Positions 54,453-61,812 of a DNA stretch of 64,000 nt are shown in pieces; within the stretch, counting starts at the first letter, position 1; every line of letters begins with the position of its first letter. Location of the stretch: contig NZ_JAKRNU010000006.1 in NCBI RefSeq assembly GCF_022346545.1, forward strand, positions 186,001 through 250,000. Direction: 5' to 3'. Under the pieces are notes generated by a model, which saw only the letters and a list, made by a program, of their open reading frames with translations, searched no databases and was not told where the DNA came from. The position numbers were made by a program, and so were the translations under genes. This DNA comes from Sporosarcina sp. ACRSM. Lineage in GTDB: Bacteria; Bacillota; Bacilli; Bacillales_A; Planococcaceae.

Positions 54453-54616
54453 ATCTTCATTCAGCGGGAGTCTTCCGCTGAATGAAGATAAAGAAGGCAG
54501 TCTAAGTGCGCGACGTCTTAAATGAAAAGTGCCTTAATTTCTGCACAGATCGTAGAAATTAAGGCAAATCGAACCCTTCGCCGTTCGATTCGCAATTACG
54601 CCAAGGCGTAATTGAT
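54450..54616 (-). repeat. Multi-hairpin palindromic repeat, copy D (inverted)
   Basis: Read on the minus strand it starts with the terminal palindrome CAATTACGCC/GGCGTAATTG, then GCGAATCGAAC/GTTCGATTTGC and CTTAATTTCT/AGAAATTAAG hairpins, and ends with a perfect palindrome TTATCTTCATTCAGCGG/CCGCTGAATGAAGATAA (54453-54492). It shares the middle modules with copy C but lacks the CAGATTTTGAA hairpin and the CCGCCGG block of copies A-C. It lies between yqxD and bpsA. Confidence 0.75.
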
Positions 54617-54716
54617 TTAAGAGGCATCTTTTGTACAAGACCTGCGTAAGTTAGCTTAAGTCAATTATTATCCAATACGTTTCCAGTCAATTTATCATTC
54701 GCACAGGAGGTATTCT

Positions 54717-55796
54717 ATGCCCAAAATCCTTTCTGTCAGTACATTCAAACCGCCTTATGAAGTGAAACAGGAACAGGCTGTCGAGTTGACACGATCGTTG
54801 TTCAGCGAAAAATTTCAAGATATCGAACGGCTACTGAAAGTCTTTCAAAATGGAGAGATCGAAACTCGGAATGTCTGCATGCCCCTTGATTGGTACGGGA
54901 AGGCGCATACCTTTGAAGAACGCAACCAATTATATATCGACCATGCAGTCGACTTTGGGATCCAAGCTGTGCTAACTTGCCTGCAAGGTGATGGAATGCT
55001 GGAAGCACCGATTGATCCGTCCATGATCGACGCAATCTTTTTCATCTCCAGCAGCGGGATTTCAACGCCGAGTATTGATGCACGCATTATGAACCGGATC
55101 CCCTTCCGCGATGATACGAAGCGAATTCCGATTTGGGGTCTCGGTTGTGCGGGAGGAGCTGCCGGGATCAGTAGAGCGTCAGAGTATTGTCGCGCTTTTC
55201 CGGAAGCGAATGTCCTTGTTCTTTCCGTGGAATTATGTAGCTTGACGTTCCAAAAAGATGATTATTCGAAAAGTAATCTCGTCGGTGTATCACTGTTTTC
55301 GGACGGCGTGGCCTGTGCGTTAGTCGCCGGCAATGCGTCTACGGTAAAGTCGAAAATAACTGCTCCTGCGATTATTGCAACGACTTCGAAACTGATGCCG
55401 GAGTCGGAAGATGTTATGGGGTGGGATGTGAAAAACAATGGTTTATACGTTGTCTTTTCCAAGAGCATTCCTGCCATTATTACGAATTGGCTCGGTCCAT
55501 TCGTCCATGAATTTATCGGGAAATATGGACTACTGAAAAATGACCTGACTCATTTTGTTGCACATCCCGGCGGTAAAAAAGTGCTGGGCGCCTATGAAAA
55601 GGCTCTTGGATTTGATCCAACCAAAACGGAAATTTCCCGCGACATATTGCGTGAAAATGGGAATATGTCATCTCCGACTGTTCTCTATGTCCTTGAGAAA
55701 TTCATGAGAAACAAGCCTGTTGCCGGTGATTACGGACTGATGGCTGCCCTTGGACCGGGATTTTGCGGGGAATTACTGTTATTGAGATGGGAATGA
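54717..55796 (+). CDS. bpsA: Type III polyketide synthase (BpsA-like)
   Basis: This 359-residue chalcone-synthase-like homodimeric enzyme has the Cys-His-Asn triad: Cys144 in GLGCAGGAAG, His in VAHPGG (about 287) and Asn in ENGNMSSPT (about 319). In B. subtilis, BpsA condenses long-chain acyl-CoA with malonyl-CoA to triketide alkylpyrones. The ATG follows GGAGGTATTCT. It is 12 bp upstream of the bpsB-like methyltransferase, the same pair as in B. subtilis. Confidence 0.93.
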   Translation: MPKILSVSTFKPPYEVKQEQAVELTRSLFSEKFQDIERLLKVFQNGEIETRNVCMPLDWYGKAHTFEERNQLYIDHAVDFGIQAVLTCLQGDGMLEAPIDPSMIDAIFFISSSGISTPSIDARIMNRIPFRDDTKRIPIWGLGCAGGAAGISRASEYCRAFPEANVLVLSVELCSLTFQKDDYSKSNLVGVSLFSDGVACALVAGNASTVKSKITAPAIIATTSKLMPESEDVMGWDVKNNGLYVVFSKSIPAIITNWLGPFVHEFIGKYGLLKNDLTHFVAHPGGKKVLGAYEKALGFDPTKTEISRDILRENGNMSSPTVLYVLEKFMRNKPVAGDYGLMAALGPGFCGELLLLRWE

Positions 55797-55808
55797 GAGG
55801 TGCTGTAA

Positions 55809-56339
55809 ATGTTATTTCTCTTTATCATTTCATTCATTATTGTGCAACGTCTCGTTGAACTCTTGATTGCGAGAGACAATGAAAGATGGATGCGTAGCCA
55901 AGGGGCTTATGAAGTAGGGGCTGGCCATTATCCGTGGATGGTGGCGATGCATAGTACCTTTTTCTTTTCACTTATTTTGGAAGTCATGTTGTTTAATCGT
56001 CCCCTCTCTTCGATTTGGCCGCTTTTCCTTGGGCTGTTTGTTGTTGCACAAGTGCTGCGCATTTGGTGTCTCGCTTCACTCGGAAAGTTTTGGAATACGA
56101 AGATCATCATCCTGCCAGGTGCAGATGTCGTGCGGAAAGGTCCCTATAAATGGATCCGTCATCCGAATTACTTGATCGTGACCACTGAGTTGCTTGTTTT
56201 GCCGTTGTTCTTCAGTGCTTATTGGACAGCAATCGTTTTTGGGCTTTTAAATGCTTGGATGTTGTCCGTTCGCATTCCCGCTGAGGAAAAAGCATTGAGG
56301 GAAGCGACAAATTATGAGGCAAAGTTTTCATTAAAATAA
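55809..56339 (+). CDS. bpsB: Isoprenylcysteine carboxyl methyltransferase family protein (BpsB-like)
   Basis: This 176-residue membrane protein has four to five spans and the ICMT signature GPYKWIRHPNYLIV, followed by a conserved Glu (TTELL) and a C-terminal RIPAEEKAL. In the B. subtilis bpsAB system the homologue methylates alkylpyrones to methyl ethers. It is translated 12 bp after bpsA; the start has AGAGGTGCTGTAA upstream. Confidence 0.9.
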   Translation: MLFLFIISFIIVQRLVELLIARDNERWMRSQGAYEVGAGHYPWMVAMHSTFFFSLILEVMLFNRPLSSIWPLFLGLFVVAQVLRIWCLASLGKFWNTKIIILPGADVVRKGPYKWIRHPNYLIVTTELLVLPLFFSAYWTAIVFGLLNAWMLSVRIPAEEKALREATNYEAKFSLK

Positions 56340-56341
56340 TG

Positions 56342-56390
56342 AAAAAGGAGCTTTCCGCCAAGCCGACTTGACGAAGAAGCTCCTTTTTTC
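56342..56390. terminator. Bidirectional terminator between bpsB and citrate synthase
   Basis: Stem AAAAAGGAGCTT/AAGCTCCTTTTT with T runs on both strands. Its second half (TTGACGAAGAAGCTC onward) is nearly identical to that of the terminator at 57706-57757. Confidence 0.9.
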
Positions 56391-56402
56391 ATTTATCCCG
56401 CA

Positions 56403-57512
56403 TTAACGCTCTTCAATTGGAACATAGCTCCGTAACTGAGATCCGACATACTCAGCTCTCGGGCGAATTAAGCGATTATTCGAGTATTGTTCAAGTATAT
56501 GTGCTGTCCAACCCGAAGTCCTACTGACGGCAAAAATGGGCGTAAATAGATCTCTCGCAATTCCAAGACTGTCGTAAGTCGAGGCTGAATAAAAATCCAC
56601 ATTCGGAAGAAGCCCTTTTTCTTTCGTAATAATTTCGTCTATCTTCACGGAAATTTCATACATTTTTTTCTTCCCTTTGAGCGTAGTCAAACTTTTTGAC
56701 ATGCTCTTTAAAAATTTAGCACGTGGATCTCCTGTCTTATAGACACGATGCCCGAATCCCATGATTTTTTTCTTACTACGAAAAGCCTCGGATAGATAAG
56801 CTTCAACATTTTCTACTTCTCCGATCTCCTCCAACATTTCCATCACCGCTTCGTTCGCACCACCATGCAGAGGTCCACTTAATGTACCAATCGCAGATAC
56901 AATACCTGCATACATATTAGCGAGTGTCCCTACTGTTACGCGCGAAGCAAATGTTGATGCATTTAGTTCATGATCCGCATGAAGAATCAGTGCTGTATCG
57001 ATCGATTTACTAGCGATTTCATCTGGAACTTCGCCCGTTAACATATATAAAAAGTTCTCCGCAAAAGTAAACTCGGCTTTAGGAGATAGGATCTCCTTTC
57101 CTTCCCTTACACGTTGAATCGCAGCTACTACTGTCGAAATCTTTGCTTGTATATTTAATGCCTTGCGAAGATTCGCTTCGGGGGACATATCATATGCATC
57201 CGGATCATACATCTCAAGTGCTGAAACGACCGTTCTCAGTATGGCCATCGGATGAGTCTCTTTCGGGAATGACTTCATCAGAGAAATAATTTCAGTAGGC
57301 AAGACCCCTTGAATAGCAAGATCCTCCTTTAACTTAGCGAGTTCCTCAGCCGTAGGTAATTCATCATTCCATAACAAATAGAGGACCTCTTCGAAGCTAG
57401 CATACATCGCTAACTCATCAATGTTAATTCCCCTATACGTAAGTACCCCGTCAATAATGGAGCTAATCCCGGACTGTGTGGCTACGACCCCTTCTAACCC
57501 TGCTGTTGTCAT
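56403..57512 (-). CDS. Citrate synthase
   Basis: This 369-residue short-form (type I) enzyme has the first His in LHADHELNAS, the second in MGFGHRVYKTGDPR and the catalytic Asp in NVDFYSAS. It condenses acetyl-CoA with oxaloacetate; a 2-methylcitrate synthase role is possible for this group, but no prp genes are nearby. The ATG at 57512 follows AAAGGAGGATTTACT. A perfect cre box lies about 60 bp upstream, consistent with carbon catabolite repression. The gene is flanked by two very similar terminators. Confidence 0.92.
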   Translation of the reverse strand: MTTAGLEGVVATQSGISSIIDGVLTYRGINIDELAMYASFEEVLYLLWNDELPTAEELAKLKEDLAIQGVLPTEIISLMKSFPKETHPMAILRTVVSALEMYDPDAYDMSPEANLRKALNIQAKISTVVAAIQRVREGKEILSPKAEFTFAENFLYMLTGEVPDEIASKSIDTALILHADHELNASTFASRVTVGTLANMYAGIVSAIGTLSGPLHGGANEAVMEMLEEIGEVENVEAYLSEAFRSKKKIMGFGHRVYKTGDPRAKFLKSMSKSLTTLKGKKKMYEISVKIDEIITKEKGLLPNVDFYSASTYDSLGIARDLFTPIFAVSRTSGWTAHILEQYSNNRLIRPRAEYVGSQLRSYVPIEER

Positions 57513-57570
57513 AGTAAATCCTCCTTTTCTATTCTTATTACTTTGCAATTTGGGAACTTCGAATCGAAGT

Positions 57571-57584
57571 TGAAACCGCTATCA
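57571..57584 (-). promoter_or_regulatory. cre box upstream of citrate synthase
   Basis: The plus strand reads TGAAACCGCTATCA, fully matching TGWAANCGNTNWCA. It is 59 bp upstream of the citrate synthase ATG, so repression by CcpA is expected, as for citZ in B. subtilis. Confidence 0.82.
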
Positions 57585-57705
57585 TATTTTAGAAATTTCC
57601 AACAAGTTGTTAATCCTTAGTTTACATCACAATCACCTATGTGTAAAATGAATAATAGGAATACAAACTATGCCAATCAAGAATAAATTAATCTTCCCCA
57701 ATGAC

Positions 57706-57757
57706 TTAAAAAAGAGCTTCCTCGTCAAGTTAAATTGACGAAGAAGCTCTTTTTTCA
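57706..57757. terminator. Bidirectional terminator after nhaC-type gene
   Basis: Stem AAAAAAGAGCTTC/GAAGCTCTTTTTT with an inner TCGTCAA/TTGACGA pair. It reaches the NhaC-type stop codon. Its sequence is similar to the terminator at 56342-56390. Confidence 0.9.
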
Positions 57758-59152
57758 TTTACTCTCAGTATTCCCTGTCCGATACGTCAATGTTTTTCCC
57801 GTAAAGCCAAACAACACGGTTAAAATCGGTGACAATAAACAAAAGAATGCGAACGGTAAATAATCAAGGGTTGCGACCCCTAACACACTTGTGATGAAAA
57901 TCCCGCAGACGCTCCAAGGAACTAAAGGATTGACGACCGTTCCAGCATCCTCCATCACCCGGCTCAAGTTTTTACCTGCCAGCCCCACTTTTTCATATTG
58001 GGATTGGAACGCTTGCCCTGTCAATAAAATCGATAAGTATTGCTCCCCGATTAACACATTGATGCCGATTGCGGTTAACGCGGAAGCCGCGATCACGGAA
58101 GACACTTTCTTTAACAAACTTTCGATTTTGGCCAATAAACATTGAACAATCCCAAGCGTGAATAATAAGCCACCCATACTCAATGCCAATAACACTAAAC
58201 CGATCGTGAAAAACATGCTTTGCATGCCGCCACCGGAGATGAGTGTGTCAACGTCTTCAATCCCTGTCGTTGAAGTATACCCATTAAATAAGATACCCAT
58301 CACTTGTGAAGCCGTAAAGCTTTGATGGAAAAATGAAATGAGGACCGCGCTGATGGAACTTAAAGCTAATGTCATAAGCGCAGGCACTTTCAATATCGTC
58401 AAAACGAATAGGACAAGGAGCGGGATGACGGTATACCAATGGATCATCCCAGTTTCCAACAGCCCAGTTTGGAAAAATGTAATTTGCTCAACTTCGCCCT
58501 GGGATACGTTCGGAGATAAGAAACCGAAAATGAGCAACGATATGGCGAATGCAGGATAGGTTGTCCAGCCCATATTGCGAATATGTTCAAATAAATCAAC
58601 TCCGACGATGGAAGACGCCAGATTGGTCGTATCTGACAAAGGCGACATTTTGTCACCAAAAAAAGCACCTGAGACAATCGCTCCAGCCGTGATGGCCATC
58701 GAGACATCCAAGACCGTTGCCATCCCGATAAAAGCGACACCGACTGTCGCAACCGTCGTCAGTGAACTGCCGATCGAGATGCCGACAATTGCAGTGATCA
58801 CAAAAACGATCGCGAAGAAAAACTGCGGTGTAACTAGCTGAAAACCTGCATAAATCAACGTCGGAATTGTCCCGCCCATCATCCAACTGCTGATTAGCAT
58901 CCCGATAAAGAAAAACAGGAAAACCGCACTCATGCCGGCGCCTGCCCCTTCTACTAACCCGCGTTCAAGCTTACGGTACGGAACTTTTTTCAATAAACCA
59001 TAGCCAAATAATAATAATATAGACCCTAAAATCGGCAAATGTGGAACCGCACCCAATTGAGTGATACTTATACTAATCGCCGCGATAATCGCCACAATCA
59101 ACGCAAGCGACTCGATAAAGGTAGGCGAAACGACTGCTTTTATGCGAAACAT
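57755..59152 (-). CDS. NhaC-family Na+/H+ antiporter, T-box regulated
   Basis: This 465-residue protein has about twelve spans. NhaC motifs are GAIVSGAFFGDKMSPLSDTTNLA, GVDLFEHIRNMGWTTYP and NPLVPWSVCGIF (each shown in part). The ATG at 59152 follows CAAGGAGGATTTCAGC. A T-box riboswitch in the leader, probably tyrosine-specific, suggests that it takes up or exchanges tyrosine, as proposed for T-box-linked NhaC/YheL-type proteins; sodium/proton exchange is the family activity. Confidence 0.88.
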   Translation of the reverse strand: MFRIKAVVSPTFIESLALIVAIIAAISISITQLGAVPHLPILGSILLLFGYGLLKKVPYRKLERGLVEGAGAGMSAVFLFFFIGMLISSWMMGGTIPTLIYAGFQLVTPQFFFAIVFVITAIVGISIGSSLTTVATVGVAFIGMATVLDVSMAITAGAIVSGAFFGDKMSPLSDTTNLASSIVGVDLFEHIRNMGWTTYPAFAISLLIFGFLSPNVSQGEVEQITFFQTGLLETGMIHWYTVIPLLVLFVLTILKVPALMTLALSSISAVLISFFHQSFTASQVMGILFNGYTSTTGIEDVDTLISGGGMQSMFFTIGLVLLALSMGGLLFTLGIVQCLLAKIESLLKKVSSVIAASALTAIGINVLIGEQYLSILLTGQAFQSQYEKVGLAGKNLSRVMEDAGTVVNPLVPWSVCGIFITSVLGVATLDYLPFAFFCLLSPILTVLFGFTGKTLTYRTGNTESK

Positions 59153-59201
59153 GCTGAAATCCTCCTTGATGATTGAATACCCCAAAAAACTTTTGTCACG
59201 C

Positions 59202-59408
59202 AAAAAAACTCCATCCATCCCTTGGAAAGGGACGAAGGAGTTCTCCGCGTTACCACCCTACTTGATGAGCCGGCTTTAGCCGACCATCCACTTCATATCT
59301 AAACGAGAAAAACGGATGGCGTACTTCACTGTGATTGCTGCCTGAACTTTCACCTGCCATCCAGTCTCTACTTGCTGCCCACAATCCGGCTACTGCACCA
59401 TCTCTCGT
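59202..59408 (-). promoter_or_regulatory. T-box riboswitch, probably tyrosine-specific
   Basis: The leader contains Stem I (ACGAGAGATGG pairing with CCATC...TCTCGT), the AGAGA and GGTGAAAGTTC apical motifs, the specifier loop GTGAAGTACGCC (TAC at 59321-59323), and the T-box sequence AGGGTGGTAACGCGG at 59245-59259. The terminator AACTCC...GGAGTT plus TTTTTTT is at 59202-59240. Uncharged tRNA binding would favour the antiterminator. TAC followed by a purine fits tyrosine better than GTA (valine). Confidence 0.92.
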
Positions 59409-59461
59409 AATTATTCAACTGAAATTCTTTGCCTACTTTTGCGCAATAGTAATTGATTTGA

Positions 59462-59489
59462 ATCTTAACATGTTCATCTCACAAGTCAA
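59462..59489 (-). promoter_or_regulatory. Promoter of the T-box leader
   Basis: On the minus strand, TTGACT and TAAGAT are separated by 16 bp, ending about 55 bp ahead of Stem I. A sigma-A-type promoter. Confidence 0.65.
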
Positions 59490-59569
59490 GGGTTTAACAA
59501 AAAGATTAACTATTGCCCTTTTTTCCAAACTTCTCATACATAGTGAAAAATACCAGTGTCTTAAGCAAA

Positions 59570-59935
59570 TTACTTGAGAAGATTGTTCAATTTTTTATCG
59601 AAAGTGTATATTTCATGATTTCCTACTTTTTGATACGCATAAAGAAGTGTGTCAACAAAATCTAATTTACGTTCTGCAAAAAGATTTAATGCTGTGTTTA
59701 GAATTAGGGGGTCGTCTACTTGGACTTGACTGGTGTCTAAAAAAAGCATTAATGTTTCGCTAATTTCGCTATTCTTTACTTTGTATACTTTTTGTAATAC
59801 GTAGACAATCTCTGCGATTACTTCGTTAGGTATATATACTTCATGGTGTTCTAATAGTTCTGCTGCTTTTTCCGACATTTCTTCAGAGTCGTTTAGTAGG
59901 TATCTTAATACTACGTTTGCATCAGCGATTTTCAT
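59570..59935 (-). CDS. PIN-domain ribonuclease toxin (VapC-like)
   Basis: This 121-residue PIN protein has the acidic active site visible as Asp5 (IADANVVLRYL), Glu in EVIAEIVYVL (about 41), Asp in LDFVDTLLYAY and Asp in IYTFDKKL. VapC toxins cut tRNA or rRNA. It overlaps the upstream antitoxin gene by 14 bases, the order antitoxin-toxin of vapBC. It is convergent or tandem with nothing else; no terminator was identified within the 160 bp downstream. Confidence 0.87.
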   Translation of the reverse strand: MKIADANVVLRYLLNDSEEMSEKAAELLEHHEVYIPNEVIAEIVYVLQKVYKVKNSEISETLMLFLDTSQVQVDDPLILNTALNLFAERKLDFVDTLLYAYQKVGNHEIYTFDKKLNNLLK

Positions 59936-60170
59936 ATTTATCTTCCACCGCTTTCGACCATGCGCCGTTTTCTTGTTTTAACAGATCTATATCCTTATAT
60001 TTTTCCAATACTCCCCTAGCACTTTTTTTCTTCTCACTTACTTTTTCTTCATCCTTATTATCTTCATACGGAAAAATAAGGATTTCTACTTCCTTATTCT
60101 GAAGGCTTTCAGGTAAATCAATAACTTTTTTCAGAATATCACTGTTCGCAACTTTCCTGTAAAAAGTCAT
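59922..60170 (-). CDS. Antitoxin of the PIN-type module
   Basis: This 82-residue protein has an N-terminal part resembling AbrB- or Phd-type DNA-binding edges (LPESLQNKEVEILIFP) and a charged, probably disordered C-terminal half (EEKVSEKKKSARGVLEKY) for toxin binding. It overlaps the PIN toxin gene by 14 bases. The start has AGGAGGGATTGTT upstream. The identity rests mainly on size, order and overlap with the toxin. Confidence 0.8.
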   Translation of the reverse strand: MTFYRKVANSDILKKVIDLPESLQNKEVEILIFPYEDNKDEEKVSEKKKSARGVLEKYKDIDLLKQENGAWSKAVEDKYENR

Positions 60171-60476
60171 AACAATCCCTCCTCTTCAAAATACACCGTT
60201 CCATGACCCAGCTGTATGATATATATTATACAGGCAATGCTGTTGTTAAAACAAAAGTTAATCATATTACGGAGTTTCTTTTTTTGTTTTTAAAAAAAGA
60301 ATGGGGATCTGTATGTGCCTATCCTTTTCAGTGAAACTGATCAATGTACGCATAAGTTCGCCGAGTACCGTGCGCCGTCCAATTCTTTTAATATGCAACT
60401 TTACTGAATCGATTAATAAATTGAAGGTTCTAACATAATTCCATAAGAACCCTCAATTCTTATTTGACTTCCAATG
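60171..60476. other. Intergenic region upstream of the GntR/ABC operon
   Basis: This AT-rich stretch has no recognised gene. It includes an inverted repeat TTGAAGGTTCT/AGAACCCTCAA at about 60421-60456 that could be a terminator remnant for rightward transcription, directly ahead of the operator array. Confidence 0.4.
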
Positions 60477-60713
60477 TGTATTAAGCATATAATACATTAT
60501 GCAATGCGTATTAAGCGATTAATACATTATAATTGAACGACAAGTAACTGTATGAAGTGGTTTTTCTTCGCAATTACTGTATTAAGGCTTTGATACACAA
60601 TATTCCTTCATGATGTATTTTTTTATCGTACCTGTATTACGATCTTAATACAGGTATCGTCAATGACGTTTCGTCTCTTATTTTTGCCACTGATGTATTA
60701 CCCACTTAGTACA
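60477..60713 (+). promoter_or_regulatory. Array of five 20-bp palindromic operators for the GntR regulator
   Basis: Five sites of identical length fit TGTATTA-N6-TAATACA: 60477-60496 (TGTATTAAGCATATAATACA), 60507-60526, 60578-60597, 60633-60652 and 60694-60713. The first has two perfect 7-bp arms; the others carry one or two changes, mostly in one arm. Centre-to-centre spacings are 30, 71, 55 and 61 bp. The last site ends 24 bp before the regulator's ATG. They are the likely binding sites of the GntR protein encoded next, acting as autorepressor. Confidence 0.85.
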
Positions 60714-60737
60714 CTATGTTTTTTAGGAGTTGACTCA

Positions 60738-61109
60738 ATGAGTGTAAAGTTTAACAATCGTGATCCTGTTTATGTGCAAGTGATCCGGCATTTTAAAGAG
60801 CAAATTGCAAGGGGTACCTTTGAACCGGGTCAAGAAATTCCATCGCGAAGGGAACTCGCGAATCAGCTGAAGATTAATCCCAATACGGCGCAGCGGGCGT
60901 ATAAAGAAATGGAGGAACAAGGGTTGATTTTTACAGAGGGAAATTTGCCAAGTCGCATTACGAAGGATGAGCAAACGCTCAAAATGGTAAGAGAGGAATT
61001 GATTTTAGAGGCGGTGGATACGTTTGTTCAATCGGTTCGATCCATCAATGTTCCGGTACAGGAAGCCTTGCATTTAGTGAAGGATACGTACGAAAGGGAA
61101 AATAATTAA
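60738..61109 (+). CDS. YtrA-type GntR-family regulator
   Basis: This 123-residue protein is a short GntR of the YtrA class: DPVYVQVIRHFKEQIARGTF, the HTH IPSRRELANQLKINPNTAQRAYKEMEEQGL, and a short C-terminal dimerisation helix (EAVDTFVQSV) with no large ligand domain (motifs given in part). The ATG at 60738 follows TTAGGAGTTGACTCA. An upstream in-frame extension of 25 codons crosses operator 5 and is excluded. It is the first gene of a four-gene operon, with ABC genes 13 bp downstream. Confidence 0.9.
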   Translation: MSVKFNNRDPVYVQVIRHFKEQIARGTFEPGQEIPSRRELANQLKINPNTAQRAYKEMEEQGLIFTEGNLPSRITKDEQTLKMVREELILEAVDTFVQSVRSINVPVQEALHLVKDTYERENN

Positions 61110-61122
61110 AGGGGGGATCTTC

Positions 61123-61812
61123 ATGATTGAAATAAAAGATGTAACCAAAAAGTTTGGTAGAAAGAAAGTGTTAAAAGGCGTTTCTTTTACTGCTGAAAAA
61201 GGCCAGATTACTTGTTTAATCGGCATTAATGGGGTTGGGAAAACAACCATTATGAAAGCAATTATGGCGTTAACCCCCATTAATAGTGGTGAAATCCTCA
61301 TCGATGGTGAAAAAATTCATAAAGGGAGCTATGAAAAAATCACCTTTATTCCTGATACCATCACGATGTTACCGCAAATGAAAATACGGGATGCCTTCGT
61401 ATTTATGGCTGACTTTTACGACAGTTGGAACCAAAAACGTGCCACTGAACTGCTGCAGTTTTTCAAACTAAACGAAACGGATCGCATTTCTGAACTATCA
61501 AAAGGCAATACCGCAAAAGTGAACCTTCTACTCGGTTTAGCCTTGGATGTCGATTATGTCTTGATGGACGAACCTTTTTCAGGGATTGATATCTTCAGTC
61601 GCGAGCAAATTGCCAATGTATTTACAAGTCATTTAATTGAAAACCGTGGTGTTATTATCACGACACATGAAATTAATGATATCGAACATTTAGTTGATAA
61701 AGTCGTTTTACTAGATGAAGGCGTCGTGTTAAAGGAATTCGAAGTGGAAGAAGTAAGGGAAAACGAAGGGAAATCGGTTATTGATGTCATGAGAGAGGTG
61801 TATCAAGGATGA
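61123..61812 (+). CDS. ABC transporter ATP-binding protein (YtrB-like)
   Basis: This 229-residue ATPase has Walker A GINGVGKTT, Walker B YVLMDEPFSG and H-loop TTHEIND. The signature is LSKGN instead of LSGGQ, as in many YtrB-type subunits. It should dimerise and energise export through the next-encoded membrane protein. It starts 13 bp after the regulator gene with AAAGGGGGGATCTTC upstream and overlaps the permease gene by four bases (ATGA). Confidence 0.92.
   Translation: MIEIKDVTKKFGRKKVLKGVSFTAEKGQITCLIGINGVGKTTIMKAIMALTPINSGEILIDGEKIHKGSYEKITFIPDTITMLPQMKIRDAFVFMADFYDSWNQKRATELLQFFKLNETDRISELSKGNTAKVNLLLGLALDVDYVLMDEPFSGIDIFSREQIANVFTSHLIENRGVIITTHEINDIEHLVDKVVLLDEGVVLKEFEVEEVRENEGKSVIDVMREVYQG

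Noticed and set aside
60663-60737. 25-codon extension of the GntR regulator
   Set aside because: It crosses operator 5 and encodes a hydrophobic stretch unlike GntR proteins; TTAGGAG precedes the ATG at 60738.
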